Positions 45,170-54,671 of a stretch of 64,000 bases of DNA are shown here, piece after piece (positions within the stretch are counted from its first letter, which is position 1; every line of letters begins with the position of its first letter). Source of the DNA: G963422445 sp963422445 (GTDB taxonomy: Bacteria; Pseudomonadota; Alphaproteobacteria; Thalassobaculales; Thalassobaculaceae); contig OY729512.2 of the NCBI GenBank assembly GCA_963422445.2, forward strand, positions 3,162,001-3,226,000. The letters are read 5' to 3'. A program made the position numbers and the translations under genes. The notes under the pieces were generated by a model. It was not told where the DNA came from. It saw only the letters and a list, made by a program, of their open reading frames with translations, and did not search any database.

Positions 45170-46483
45170 ATGCGCCTGACCGATTACTTCATGCCGACAC
45201 TGCGCGACACGCCGAAAGAGGCGCAGATCGTCTCCCATCGTTACATGCTCCGCGCCGGTATGATCCAGCAGTCCAGCGCCGGTATCTATTCATGGTTGCC
45301 ACTCGGATACAGGGTTCTGCGCCGCATCGAGCAGATTGTCCGCGAGGAGCAGAACGCCGCTGGCGCGCAGGAGATCCTGATGCCCACGATTCAACCGGCC
45401 GATCTTTGGCGCGAGAGCGGGCGGTATGACGATTACGGCAAGGAAATGCTGCGTCTTCAGGACCGGCATGAACGCGACATGCTCTATGGCCCGACCAATG
45501 AAGAACAGGTCAGCGACATTTGTCGGACCCATTTGAAGAGTTACCGGTCGCTTCCTTTGATGCTTTATCACATACAGTGGAAATTTCGTGATGAGGTCCG
45601 CCCGCGATTTGGAATCATGCGCGGCCGAGAGTTTCTGATGAAGGACAACTATTCCTTCGATCTCGATTTCGCTGGCGCTGTCCGGGCTTACAACAAGATG
45701 TTCGTTGCGTATCTGAAGACTTTCGCCCGCATGGGTCTGAAGGCGATACCCATGGCCGCCGACAGTGGCCCGATCGGCGGCGATATGAGCCATGAATTCG
45801 TCATTCTGGCCGAAACCGGCGAAAGCGAGGTCTTCTGTCACAAGGATTGGCTGGATATCGACATTCTCGCCCAGGACATCGATATCGAAAGTGACCTGCA
45901 ACCGGTGGTCGATTCCTTCCTGTCACGCTACGCTGCGACCGACGACAAGCACGATCCTGCCAACTGCCCGATTCCGCAAACGGAACTCATGACGACACGG
46001 GGCATCGAAGTCGGACACATCTTCTATTTCGGGACGAAGTACTCGGCTCCGATGGGCGCCAGCGTCGCCGGCCCCGACGGTCAGGAGATGCCGCTTCACA
46101 TGGGGTCATACGGCATCGGCGTGTCGCGTCTGGTTGGCGGAATCATCGAGGCCAGCCATGACGATCGCGGAATCATCTGGCCGGAACCGGTTGCGCCGTT
46201 CCGGGCCGGTCTTGTCAACATCAAGAGTGATGACGGACGTTGCGTCGAGACGAGCGAATCACTTTATCGGAGCCTTGGCAATGCCGGGGTCGACACGTTG
46301 CTTGATGACCGGGATGAACGAACCGGCTCGAAGCTTGCCGACATGGATCTCATCGGTTTACCATGGCAGGTTATCATCGGTCCGCGCGGGATTGGCAACG
46401 GCGTGGTCGAGCTGAAAAACCGCAAGACTGGCGAGACCAGAGAAATGACGCCCGAGGCGGTTCTGAACCGGCTCACAACCTGA
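45170..46483 (+). CDS. proS: prolyl-tRNA synthetase
   Basis: Charges tRNA-Pro. ATG 45170 (MRLTDYFMPTLRDTPKEAQI) with AGGA upstream; 437 aa, the short alphaproteobacterial form that lacks the editing insertion of E. coli ProS (572 aa). Class II motifs: motif 2 FRDEVRPRFGIMRGREFLMK and motif 3 MGSYGIGVSRLVGGIIEAS. The anticodon-binding C-domain starts around PVAPFRAGLVNIKSDD. It is 21 bp upstream of lolC, the usual alphaproteobacterial neighbour. Confidence 0.95.
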   Translation: MRLTDYFMPTLRDTPKEAQIVSHRYMLRAGMIQQSSAGIYSWLPLGYRVLRRIEQIVREEQNAAGAQEILMPTIQPADLWRESGRYDDYGKEMLRLQDRHERDMLYGPTNEEQVSDICRTHLKSYRSLPLMLYHIQWKFRDEVRPRFGIMRGREFLMKDNYSFDLDFAGAVRAYNKMFVAYLKTFARMGLKAIPMAADSGPIGGDMSHEFVILAETGESEVFCHKDWLDIDILAQDIDIESDLQPVVDSFLSRYAATDDKHDPANCPIPQTELMTTRGIEVGHIFYFGTKYSAPMGASVAGPDGQEMPLHMGSYGIGVSRLVGGIIEASHDDRGIIWPEPVAPFRAGLVNIKSDDGRCVETSESLYRSLGNAGVDTLLDDRDERTGSKLADMDLIGLPWQVIIGPRGIGNGVVELKNRKTGETREMTPEAVLNRLTT

Positions 46484-46504
46484 TCATGCATCCAGGGGAA
46501 ATCA

Positions 46505-47749
46505 GTGTTCGGAAATTTCGAGCGGATGGTGGCGATTCGCTATCTTCGTTCCCGCCGCCAGGAAGGCTTCATATCCGTCATCGCCTGGTTTTCCCTGTTG
46601 GGAATCGCGCTTGGCGTTGCGACATTGATTATCGTCATGTCGGTCATGAACGGGTTTCGCACCGAACTGCTGACCCGGATCATGGGGCTGAACGGTCATG
46701 TCGCTGTGTACGATGTCAGCGGGTCGATCCGGAACTATGACGGGTTGGTGGCTAGGGTCGCCGAGGTTCCTGGTATTATCGAGGTTACGCCACAGCTCGA
46801 GGGTCAAGCGATGGCGATGGCCCGGGGACATGCATCCGGCGCTCTGGTTCGCGGGATGCGGGCGCGTGAACTCATTGCGCGTGGCACCATACCCGAGAGC
46901 ATTGTGTCCGGATCTGTGGACAGGTTCGGTTCCAGTCCGTCGATAATCATGGGCGCCCGGCTGGCCCGCAAGTTGCAGGTGGCGGTGGGCGACAGGCTGA
47001 CCCTGATTTCGCCGTCAAGTACGCCGACGGCGTTCGGCAGCGTCCCGCGCATGCGCGCCTTCGATATCGTCGCGCTGTTCGAGGTTGGCATGTACGAATA
47101 TGACAGCACCTTCATATTCATGCCGCTGAACCAGGCGCAGCTGTTTTTCAAGAATGGCGATACAGTCAATGCTATCGAAGCGACGGTCGAACAGCCGAAG
47201 CGGGTCGAAAAGGTTCGCGAGGACCTGGCAAAAGCCATCGGTGATGGCCGCTACACTGTTGACTGGAAGCAGAGAAACTCCAGTTTCTTCAATGCCCTGA
47301 TGGTCGAGCGCAATGTCATGTTCGTCATTCTGACCCTGATCATACTGGTCGCCGCCTTCAACATCATCTCGTCGATGATCATGTTGATAAACGACAAGCG
47401 CGCCTCGATCGCGATCATGCGTACCATGGGAGCGACTCAGGGCACGATTACCCGAATATTCTTCATGTCCGGTGCCAGCGTGGGCGTGATAGGGACTGTC
47501 GCCGGATCGTTGCTCGGGCTGGTTTTCTGCTGGAATATCGAGACGCTGCGTCAATGGCTGCAATCCCTGACCGGCACAGAGTTGTTCTCGGCCGAGATCT
47601 ATTACCTGTCGAAGTTGCCGGCCGAGGTCGAACCCGTTGAAGTGACGCTGGTCATCGTTATGGCGTTGGTTCTCTCGTTCCTGGCGTCGATCTATCCCTC
47701 CTGGCGCGCATCGAGGACGGATCCGGTGGAAGCCCTGCGTTATGGCTGA
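46505..47749 (+). CDS. lolC: lipoprotein-releasing ABC transporter permease (LolC/LolE family)
   Basis: Inner-membrane part of the complex that extracts lipoproteins for outer-membrane delivery. GTG start at 46505 with AGGGG seven bases before. 414 aa. One N-terminal hydrophobic segment (FISVIAWFSLLGIALGVATL) is followed by the large periplasmic domain. Three C-terminal segments (VMFVILTLIILVAAFNIISS; GASVGVIGTVAGSLLGLVFC; VTLVIVMALVLSFLASIYPS) come next, with the coupling region DKRASIAIMRTMGATQG. Many alphaproteobacteria have one LolC/E-like protein, which could also be named lolE or lolF. The stop overlaps lolD by 8 bases. Confidence 0.9.
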   Translation: MFGNFERMVAIRYLRSRRQEGFISVIAWFSLLGIALGVATLIIVMSVMNGFRTELLTRIMGLNGHVAVYDVSGSIRNYDGLVARVAEVPGIIEVTPQLEGQAMAMARGHASGALVRGMRARELIARGTIPESIVSGSVDRFGSSPSIIMGARLARKLQVAVGDRLTLISPSSTPTAFGSVPRMRAFDIVALFEVGMYEYDSTFIFMPLNQAQLFFKNGDTVNAIEATVEQPKRVEKVREDLAKAIGDGRYTVDWKQRNSSFFNALMVERNVMFVILTLIILVAAFNIISSMIMLINDKRASIAIMRTMGATQGTITRIFFMSGASVGVIGTVAGSLLGLVFCWNIETLRQWLQSLTGTELFSAEIYYLSKLPAEVEPVEVTLVIVMALVLSFLASIYPSWRASRTDPVEALRYG

Positions 47750-48485
47750 TCCGGAACAGCAGATCGACGATGACGATACCGCGGCAATGATGCACGAAGA
47801 TATCGACCATCCGCCGTTGGAACTCAGGGGCGTGACCAAACGCTTCAGCCAGGCGTCCGGGACTATCGATGTGCTGCGCGGGGTTGAGCTTCGAATCGAA
47901 CCTGGCGAGGTGGTGGCGCTGGTCGGCCCTTCGGGCTCGGGCAAATCGACCTTGCTGCATCTGGCGGGTCTTCTGGAACGACCCACCGACGGCCGCATTC
48001 TCTTCAATGGCGTCGATTGCGGCGCGCTCTCCGATGTCGAGCGGACCGCGATCCGGCGTCGCGGGATCGGTTTCATTTATCAGTTCCATCATCTGTTGCC
48101 GGAGTTCAGCGCGCTCGAAAACGTCATGATCCCGCAACTCATCAACGGCCAAAGGCGCAGCATGGCGCGCGAACGGGCTAGCCAGTTGTTGGTGATGGTC
48201 GGTTTGTCCGACCGGGCGGCCCAGCGTCCGGCTCGGCTGTCCGGCGGAGAGCAGCAACGAGTTGCCTTTGCGCGTGCCGTCGCCAATGTGCCGCGGGTCT
48301 TGCTGGCCGATGAGCCCACGGGTAATCTCGATCCGATGACGTCGGCGGATGTCTTCAGGCAGCTTCGTGGCATTGTCACGCAGACCCGGATCGCGGCGCT
48401 GATTGCGACCCACAACCATGACCTTGCGCGCGAGATGGATCGGATTGTCACGCTCGAATCCGGTGTGCTTGTCGAGATGTCGTAA
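47742..48485 (+). CDS. lolD: lipoprotein-releasing ABC transporter ATP-binding protein
   Basis: A 247-aa ATPase of the Lol complex. Walker A VALVGPSGSGKSTLLHLAGL, Q-loop region FIYQFHHLLPEFSALENVMI, signature RLSGGEQQRVAFARA, Walker B VLLADEPTGNLD and the H-loop ALIATHNHD. Start ATG 47742 lies inside the end of lolC (ATGGCTGA overlap), so the two are translationally coupled. The N-terminus has an acidic extension (IDDDDTAAMMHEDIDH). Usually followed by dnaE in related genomes; here the next intact housekeeping gene is 14.4 kb away. Confidence 0.95.
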   Translation: MADPEQQIDDDDTAAMMHEDIDHPPLELRGVTKRFSQASGTIDVLRGVELRIEPGEVVALVGPSGSGKSTLLHLAGLLERPTDGRILFNGVDCGALSDVERTAIRRRGIGFIYQFHHLLPEFSALENVMIPQLINGQRRSMARERASQLLVMVGLSDRAAQRPARLSGGEQQRVAFARAVANVPRVLLADEPTGNLDPMTSADVFRQLRGIVTQTRIAALIATHNHDLAREMDRIVTLESGVLVEMS

Positions 48486-48740
48486 CAATCGTCAGTGTTG
48501 GTGCGCGATCGCGAGACCAGCCGCTGGCTCGCCGAAGACAGTGCCGCGCCCGAACTGCTGGCCTTCGAGAACGATGCCAAGGCCCTCGACCGCAAGACCC
48601 TGTCCCGCAGCGGCGACCGGCTGTGGACGTACCGCAAACCGCTTCACCCAAGTGGGCAGTTTTTCCACTGCCCGTGCCTGATCGGGGCATGTTTGCGGCC
48701 GGAGAACAGCACATATTTGGCTTTTCCATCGCCTGAACTT
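48486..48740 (+). other. unrecognised fragment between lolD and IS B copy 2
   Basis: An open stretch from 48495 (DRETSRWLAEDSAAPELLAF, LDRKTLSRSGDRLWTYRKPL) runs into IS B. It has no start with a clear ribosome binding site and no domain I recognise. Possibly the 3' or internal part of a gene cut by the IS. Confidence 0.35.
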
Positions 48741-49591
48741 CTAGATAGTGTCGTCATGAGTGATGTTTATCTGTCCTATCTGTCGAATTCACTCGATGGT
48801 TCCTGGAGGCGACTCATGGGATTGGCTCATCGGCGTCACGACATTTCGGACAGGGTCTGGCTGTTGTTGGAGCCTCATCTGCCTGGCCGAGCGGGACGTT
48901 GGGGTGGGGTGGCGCAGGATAATCGACGGTTCATTAATGCGATCTTCTGGATTCTGCGTACCGGCGCTCCCTGGCGTGATGTGCCGCCAGACTATGGAGA
49001 CTGGAAAACTACCCATCGTCGGTTCTGTCGCTGGCGGGACAAGGGGCTCTGGGGGCGTTGCTGGAGCCTCTGGTGGATGAGCCGGACGATGAGTGGCTGA
49101 TGATTGACACCAGTCATCTCAAGGTCCATCCCCATGCGAGCGGTGCGGTCGGCGGCACTCAGGCGATGGATCGCACAAAAGGGGGCTGAACACGACGCTG
49201 CACCTGGCTGTGGACGCGCATGGGATGCCGGTGCGGGTGTTGGTGACCGAGGGGACGGCAGCAGATTGCAGTCAAGCGGTCGAGCTGATTGAAGGGATAG
49301 ATGCCGAATCCTTGTTGGCGGACAAGGCCTATGACACGAATGCCATCCTGTCTTATTGTGAGGAGCATGAAGTCATTCCGGTGGTTCCGCCGAAGCGCAA
49401 CCGCAAGCACCCCAGAGCGTATGATGTCCATCTCTACCGGCACCGGCATTTGGTGGAGAACGCCTTTCTGTGGCTCAAGCGCTGGCGTGGGATTGCCACA
49501 CGATACGCCAGGAATGCCGCATCGTTTCTTGCCGCGGTGCAGATCCGGTGTCTGGCGCTCTGGGCTGGTATTTCGTGACGACACTATCTAG
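48741..49591 (+). mobile_element. IS B copy 2 with CTAG target duplication
   Basis: CTAG at 48741-48744 and 49588-49591 encloses ATAGTGTCGTCA and its complement, the same ends as copy 1. It marks the left border of the insertion region between lolD and dnaE. Confidence 0.9.
48816..49578 (+). pseudogene. IS B transposase, frameshifted
   Basis: Same protein as copy 1 from MGLAHRRHDISDRVWLLLEP, with GGAGG upstream. One G is lost from the run in CTCTGGGGGCG (copy 1 has six Gs) at about 49050, putting the frame into a stop at 49100. The shared CACAAAAGGGGGCTGA switch site follows at about 49176, and the second frame (LAVDAHGMPVRVLVTEGTAA, HRHLVENAFLWLKRWRGIAT) runs to 49578. The extra deletion makes this copy dead. 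Confidence 0.85.
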
Positions 49592-50040
49592 GGAGCCTCT
49601 GAAAAATTCTTGTCAGGGTTCTGGAGTCGATGGCAACCGATTGACTGTTCGAAGTCCGAAGCGTTTCAAACAGGTTCAAGGGAGATTGTTCAGAGGTTTC
49701 CCAATTCCGAGGACACCCTTAGAACCGCCGCAATGTGACGCCCGGAGTGCTGAATGACCCACGAAATCGGGTCGTGAATCGTGTTTCGGGGCGTAGGCGG
49801 GAATGGCTGGCAGGATTCCTGCCTGATTGACAAAAGGATATCGAGGTGATGATGGAGAACGGCGTGTTCAAAGCGACCTTGTGCGCGTGGCCCGACCTCT
49901 CCGAGCATGCGGACATTCGCTGCCGGCACAGAGCAGGCGCCTCTTGCCTGAAGGGGTTACGACTGCCCCCGCTCGGCCCGAGGTGTGGCGAGCGCAGCGG
50001 CTGCACCGCATTGGCCAACTCGATATCGACGCCGAGATCG
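49592..50040. other. gene-poor region with short inverted ends
   Basis: At 49591-49703, GGGAGCCTCTGAAAAATTC and the complement of GGGAAACCTCTGAACAAT form imperfect inverted ends around about 112 bp, perhaps a small mobile-element relic; no clear target duplication. The rest has no recognisable gene. Confidence 0.4.
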
Positions 50041-50511
50041 TCAGGTGTTGCGGAGCGCCCGCGAGAACTCGATGAAGAATCGAACCGGTCCCTCCGGCTC
50101 CACCCGATGCCGAACCTCCGGGACGATGACCGCGCTCGATCCCGGCCCGATCGGGAAGGACCTGTGGATCGGGGCGCCCACTTGATAGCGGAGCGTTCCG
50201 GAGACCACGTGGATTCGGGCCCATACGCCGTGCTTCGTAGCGTGCTCGGACCGGAGCCCGTTCGGGATCGTCGTCTCGTCGAACTCCGGGGTCCGGCGAT
50301 ATGCGGCAAGCCCGTCGGGCCACTCCATCCGGTCGCAGCTCACGCATTCGAGTTCAGTGCCCAGCATCGCCTCGCGCCCGGCGTCGCTCACGACCCACGA
50401 TCGGTTCACGAAAGGCGGCCGGTGGCGCACGTGCTGGCCATGACCGCATCCGAGATCCGCGACCCAGTCGCCAACCTTGTCGAGATGAAAGCCGGTGATC
50501 GCGCGTTTCAC
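50041..50511 (-). CDS. DUF3565/DUF1971 two-domain protein
   Basis: 156 aa. The N-terminal part MKRAITGFHLDKVGDWVADL, CGHGQHVRHRPPFVNRSWVV, and CVSCDRMEWPDGL is the small DUF3565 zinc-type domain (CGH ... CxxC). The C-terminal part FDETTIPNGLRSEHATKHGV, WARIHVVSGTLRYQVG, SAVIVPEVRHRVEPEGPVRF is a cupin-like DUF1971 domain often annotated as tellurite-resistance related. Function not established. Overlaps the end of the upstream EamA-like gene by 4 bases, so probably co-transcribed. Intact. Confidence 0.8.
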   Translation of the reverse strand: MKRAITGFHLDKVGDWVADLGCGHGQHVRHRPPFVNRSWVVSDAGREAMLGTELECVSCDRMEWPDGLAAYRRTPEFDETTIPNGLRSEHATKHGVWARIHVVSGTLRYQVGAPIHRSFPIGPGSSAVIVPEVRHRVEPEGPVRFFIEFSRALRNT

Positions 50512-50939
50512 GGCGTCACGGCATCCGCGGCCGGCTCCGCGCTCTCTGCGGCATTCAGGACAGGAATCCGTCGGGGAAGACCATCGCGATACCGATGACC
50601 AAGATCACCGGTCACCGCGACGCTCGCGGTGACCGGTCCGGTCCCGCCGACACCACGAAACAGATAGAAATACCCAATCTCCGCGAGCCCGATGCACAAG
50701 CCCGCGCCTGCCGCCCATGCGTACGCCGTCGCGGACAGCTTCAGCACATGACCGCTGCGGGCAAGCAGCAGCAACGCGACCGTACCGGACGCGGCGAGGG
50801 CGGCGCGCTGCAAACAGATCGTCGCGAGCACCGTCGACGTTGCGGGTTCCGGAACGTAATTGCTCGATACCTTGACGAGCCGATTGTATCCGGCGTAGAT
50901 TACGGTGATCGTGAGCAGCAGCAGGATTCCCGTCCACAT
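50508..50939 (-). CDS. EamA-like small membrane transporter, C-terminus altered
   Basis: From ATG 50939 (GGAG nine bases upstream): MWTGILLLLTITVIYAGYNR, ATICLQRAALAASGTVALLL, GAGLCIGLAEIGYFYLFRGV, three to four membrane segments of the half-size DMT/EamA type. After GPVTASVAV the expected last hydrophobic helix is replaced by a charged tail (TGDLGHRYRDGLPRRIPVLN). In another frame the DNA reads ILVIGIAMVFPDGFLS, so a small frameshift near 50605 has probably damaged the end. Substrate unknown. Confidence 0.6.
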   Translation of the reverse strand: MWTGILLLLTITVIYAGYNRLVKVSSNYVPEPATSTVLATICLQRAALAASGTVALLLLARSGHVLKLSATAYAWAAGAGLCIGLAEIGYFYLFRGVGGTGPVTASVAVTGDLGHRYRDGLPRRIPVLNAAESAEPAADAVTP

Positions 50940-51041
50940 TTCTGAAATCTCCTCAATCCGGCGCAGCGCGAGCCGGGTCCTGCTGGATACCCGTATCCGC
51001 AGGTATGACAGTCACGCACCGCCAGGCACCGCTCCGGATCA

Positions 51042-51224
51042 TCACGACGACGCCCCCCGGATACGGTATCTGAACGATGTGAGAGCGGCGGTGGATGCCG
51101 GTAACGAACGGATGTCCCCGTCCAGCATTCGCCCCGCGCGCCGCTCCGTCACCCGAGGCACAGCATCGATCACCGCCTCGTCCGACGGACTCAGGTCGTA
51201 GCCCAGGAAATGGATGGTCACCAT
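51042..51224 (-). CDS. short unrecognised ORF after the DprE2-like gene
   Basis: 60 codons from ATG 51224 (MVTIHFLGYDLSPSDEAVID, RVTERRAGRMLDGDI), 53 bp after the reductase stop and on the same strand. It may be the start of a larger gene cut by a frameshift; no domain recognised and only a weak ribosome binding site. Confidence 0.35.
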   Translation of the reverse strand: MVTIHFLGYDLSPSDEAVIDAVPRVTERRAGRMLDGDIRSLPASTAALTSFRYRIRGASS

Positions 51225-51276
51225 GAGTACCGCTTCGCCCTCATCCGACCCACCGTCGTCGTGGACGACAGGAGAT

Positions 51277-52020
51277 CTACAGCGACATCCGCTTGAAGAT
51301 ACGTTCGGGGATGGCGCGTATGACGGACATGATCGGGCGCCAGACGCGGCGCACGTACACCACGTCGCGATGCTGACGGACCGCCTTAACGACCACCGCG
51401 GACACCTCATCGGGCGTGGCGGTCAGCCGCGCCGGCAGGTCCATTCCGTCGGTCATGCGGGTGCGAACGAAGCCCGGCTTGACAGTCACCACGTGGATGC
51501 CGGAGCGGGCCAGCCGGTTGCGCAGCCCGGACAGGAACGCGGTGAGCCCCGCCTTGGCCGAACCGTAGACGTAGTTCCCGGCGCGCCCGCGTTCGCCCGC
51601 CACCGAGCTGACGCCGACCAGGACGCCGCTGCCGCGCTGCTCGAAGCGCTCGGCCAGCGCCCCCATCAGCAGCGCGGGACCGACATAGTTGGTGCGCATC
51701 ACCCGCTCCGCCGCCACGCCGTCCCGCTGGCTCTCCGCCTGGTCGCCGAGCAGTCCGACGACGCACACCGCCACATCGGGCAAGGGGTCGAGCGTATCAA
51801 GCAACGAGGCGCCGCCGCCGTCCCGGAGCGCGTCCCAGCAATGCGATGTCACTGCGGCGCCGGTGCGTACCCGGAGGTCCTGCACTTGCCGCACGAGCCG
51901 GGTGGGATCCCGTCCCGCAAGCTGCAACGCCCAATTGCCCTCCGCCAGCCTGCGCGCGATCGCACGGCCGATATCCGACGTGGCGCCGATCACCAGCGCC
52001 GTCTCGCACCTGTCGGTCAT
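51277..52020 (-). CDS. short-chain dehydrogenase, DprE2-like (decaprenylphosphoryl-ribose 2-epimerase reductase type)
   Basis: 247 aa. NAD(P)-binding ALVIGATSDIGRAIARRLAE at the N-terminus, NYVGPALLMGALAERFEQRG, VSSVAGERGRAGNYVYGSAK with the YxxxK catalytic pair, VVTVKPGFVRTRMTDGMDLP, and a C-terminal amphipathic stretch VWRPIMSVIRAIPERIF. These features fit the DprE2 group, which reduces the keto intermediate when decaprenylphosphoryl-ribose is turned into the arabinose donor. Its start overlaps the upstream GT-C gene by 4 bases (52017-52020), so both act together, presumably in envelope glycan synthesis. The DprE1 partner is not in view. Confidence 0.75.
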   Translation of the reverse strand: MTDRCETALVIGATSDIGRAIARRLAEGNWALQLAGRDPTRLVRQVQDLRVRTGAAVTSHCWDALRDGGGASLLDTLDPLPDVAVCVVGLLGDQAESQRDGVAAERVMRTNYVGPALLMGALAERFEQRGSGVLVGVSSVAGERGRAGNYVYGSAKAGLTAFLSGLRNRLARSGIHVVTVKPGFVRTRMTDGMDLPARLTATPDEVSAVVVKAVRQHRDVVYVRRVWRPIMSVIRAIPERIFKRMSL

Positions 52021-54476
52021 GGCGCAACCTCCCCATCGCCCAACTGTTCGGTGATGTCGAAGTTGCCCTCCCGGATGTTATCGAAACCGCCTTCCATGCG
52101 TATGTACTGGCCGGTGCGAATGGCGGCGAGGTCGTAATCCGGCAATTCCCACCTCGCCATGCACTTGCCGTCAAAGGCGATGCCTTGGTCGTTGAAGTCG
52201 AAGTCCAGATTGTCGTAGCCATACGGCCAGCGTCGCACGGATAAATCAAACCGGCGAGCAGGTATGACGTGCAGGAAGAAAGGCGCCTCGGTGTCCGCCG
52301 CCTCGCACTGCTCCTTGACGTAGAGGAGACTGTCGTCGGCAAGATACACGTCATAGTTCGAGCGGATGACCGGTTGGCGATCCTTGATCAGCTCCGCCAG
52401 GTAATCGCTCGCTGTCATTGGCTGAAGCCGCATCAGGGCATCCGAATTTTGGGGCAACACGGCGGCGGCTACGCATAACCCGGTTTGCGCAATCCTCCAC
52501 CGCTGCGAGGGGCCGACGAACGCCTTGCCTTCCGACCCATTCCGAGACCACACAATCTCCTCGTCCGATGGACATTTCCTGGCGAACGCCTGCACCGTCC
52601 GGGCGTTTACGATAAGTCCGGCATCACCCGACCGGTAGTCGAAGTGAGGCTCCATTTTTTCCCAAAACCAGGTGGCGGCATCAAAATTGCCCAGTGGCGC
52701 GGCGGACCAGATTTGAAACGACATCCCCCGCGGGGACGTACAGGGTCGAAGGTGTATCTCACTATCGGCATCCGGACATCCCCCCTCGTGGGGAGGTACA
52801 TATGAAACGCCCTCATATATCAACTTATTAATTTTCTTGTCGAGATACATCATGTTGGCGAAATGCGTGACCCTGAATTTCTCGAACAGCGGATCGGCAT
52901 TTGAATACCTGTATTTGTATGTCCATCCTGTTTTCCGACCCGCGTCACGGTATCCGCGCAGATACTCGTACGAGTTGACCAGACCGTCGAGATTCACCAC
53001 CGGAAAGCGCGAGAAGTAACCGATGACGCCGGCGTCCCACGACCCGACCACGCTGCCTTCGGGAAGGATGTGGTTCATCGCCTGCGTGCCTGTGTAGGAG
53101 TGTACCTCCCAGTCCCAGTTACTTTGGCTGGAACGATCTACATACTGGAACGGATAAGTGAAGTTTGCCCTGATGAACAGGATGACTATGCTGACGCCGA
53201 TGATCCCCCGGCTCAGGAGCACGGCGACGCGACGCGATTTTGGAGTGACAAGGCGAAGCACCAGACGGACCGCCACGTAACATCCGACAGGCACGAACAG
53301 CGCCAGCGTCAGATAGGCCGGGACGAAATACCAACTGTAGCTCGCGACGGCAGGATGTACGGCAAGCACGGTCTGCGCGAACTTGGCCAGATGGCCCGCC
53401 GCCACACCGAACACGCCCACCAGAAAAACCAACGGCAGCCAGTCGTCCCGCCTGCGGGAATGGCGGACAAGCCACCAGAGCAGCGGAAGGAAGGCGCAGG
53501 ACGCCAGCATAACCGCCAGCGCGCCGCCGCTGAACATCCGGATTTCCATGATGTTCAGGAGGTTCCGCGGCAGGCTGTAGCCGCCTTCATATTCCCACCG
53601 AACTTGCGACCAGAGGTGTTTGGTCACGCCGCTTACCGGCAGGATGCCGCCGAAGACGAGCCAGTTGTAGGCGAAATAGACCAGGATGCCAGCGAGGGCA
53701 CCGAGCAATGGAATGACGGCATCGGCCGCCAATACGGAACGGACTTGCTCTCTCCGGGATGCGCCGGACGACCGCTCCCGCCAGGACCATTCGATAACGT
53801 ACAGCGCGCTGGTGGCCGCCAGGGATATGGCGATGTACTCCAGACGCACCCACGGCAGGGCGAAGGCGAGCGTGGCCAGCGCCCAGCGCCAGCGTGCCGG
53901 ATTGCGCGCGTACAGGCACAGGGCCAGGAACAGCAAGCCCAGCATGAACAGCCCCGCGGATGCCTCCATCCCCACCCAGGTGCCGCGCCTTCGATATAAC
54001 ATCGGCAACGCGGCGAACAGCAGCACCCAAGGCAGGCGCGCCAGACGGGCCGCCATGGCGATGGCGGCGACACCGCCGGCGATCAGCATGATCTCGAAGG
54101 TCTTGATGGCGAACAGCGCCGCTTCCTTGTCGAACACCCAGTAGAACGGCGTGACAAGCAGCATCCAGACGGGGTGATAGCCGTTGGTTCGGCTGATGCC
54201 GCCGTCGAAGGTGGAGAACTTCCCCTCGGCCAGATTCCTGGCGATCTGGAAGTAGTAGAAAGAGTCGTCGCCATTCACGTCGCGAAGCAGGTTGACGAGG
54301 TCGAAGCGGGCGAGCAGGTAGCAGGCGAACCCGGCCCCGTAGGCCAGGATGCCACCGATAAACAGGACGAACAGCGCGTTGCGCGGCAAGGCAGCAGGCG
54401 CATGCCATCGCCGGCATGTCAGCAGGCGCATGATGGTGCGCCCGATATTCGGGGTGGTGCCGAGCATCAGTGCCAT
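52017..54476 (-). CDS. GT-C-type membrane glycosyltransferase
   Basis: A large protein of 819 aa. The N-terminal half has about 12 hydrophobic segments (for example ALFVLFIGGILAYGAGFACY, IMLIAGGVAAIAMAARLARL, WALATLAFALPW, VAVLLSRGIIGVSIVILFIR). The first loop carries NGDDSFYYFQIARNLAEGK, the acidic motif typical of GT-C enzymes that use polyprenyl-phosphate sugars, then GISRTNGYHPVWMLLVTPFY. The C-terminal about 350 residues are soluble, probably periplasmic (GSWDAGVIGYFSRFPVVNLD; AATWFWEKMEPHFDYRSGDA). Coupled to the DprE2-like gene, so an arabinofuranosyl or related sugar transfer is a reasonable guess. Intact, unlike its neighbours. Confidence 0.75.
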   Translation of the reverse strand: MALMLGTTPNIGRTIMRLLTCRRWHAPAALPRNALFVLFIGGILAYGAGFACYLLARFDLVNLLRDVNGDDSFYYFQIARNLAEGKFSTFDGGISRTNGYHPVWMLLVTPFYWVFDKEAALFAIKTFEIMLIAGGVAAIAMAARLARLPWVLLFAALPMLYRRRGTWVGMEASAGLFMLGLLFLALCLYARNPARWRWALATLAFALPWVRLEYIAISLAATSALYVIEWSWRERSSGASRREQVRSVLAADAVIPLLGALAGILVYFAYNWLVFGGILPVSGVTKHLWSQVRWEYEGGYSLPRNLLNIMEIRMFSGGALAVMLASCAFLPLLWWLVRHSRRRDDWLPLVFLVGVFGVAAGHLAKFAQTVLAVHPAVASYSWYFVPAYLTLALFVPVGCYVAVRLVLRLVTPKSRRVAVLLSRGIIGVSIVILFIRANFTYPFQYVDRSSQSNWDWEVHSYTGTQAMNHILPEGSVVGSWDAGVIGYFSRFPVVNLDGLVNSYEYLRGYRDAGRKTGWTYKYRYSNADPLFEKFRVTHFANMMYLDKKINKLIYEGVSYVPPHEGGCPDADSEIHLRPCTSPRGMSFQIWSAAPLGNFDAATWFWEKMEPHFDYRSGDAGLIVNARTVQAFARKCPSDEEIVWSRNGSEGKAFVGPSQRWRIAQTGLCVAAAVLPQNSDALMRLQPMTASDYLAELIKDRQPVIRSNYDVYLADDSLLYVKEQCEAADTEAPFFLHVIPARRFDLSVRRWPYGYDNLDFDFNDQGIAFDGKCMARWELPDYDLAAIRTGQYIRMEGGFDNIREGNFDITEQLGDGEVAP

Positions 54477-54560
54477 TTTTCCCTATCCATCCTGCGCATG
54501 CAGACGTGCGACCATGGCATACAGCAGAAGCTCGGATTCGGTATAGGAGAATTTGGCAAA

Positions 54561-54671
54561 ACCGCTTATGCACGTGGCTCCGGTGAAACGCACATGTAGC
54601 GTTTGGCGTGCCGGGAATAGTCGACATCGGGGGCAACATCGTGTGCCACCGGAGCCACGTGCATAAGCGGT
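54561..54671. mobile_element. MITE 3, 111 bp
   Basis: Ends ACCGCTTATGCACGTGGCTC at both sides (inverted). The interior is the reverse of MITE 2. Flanks are TTGGCAAA and, one base further out, TTGCCAAA: an 8-bp duplication with one changed base. It interrupts the small partner gene of the GMC oxidoreductase. Confidence 0.85.

Noticed and set aside
48495..48740. Start of a gene fused to the IS B leader (201-codon frame)
   Set aside because: The frame simply crosses the IS boundary; the native part is an unrecognised fragment.
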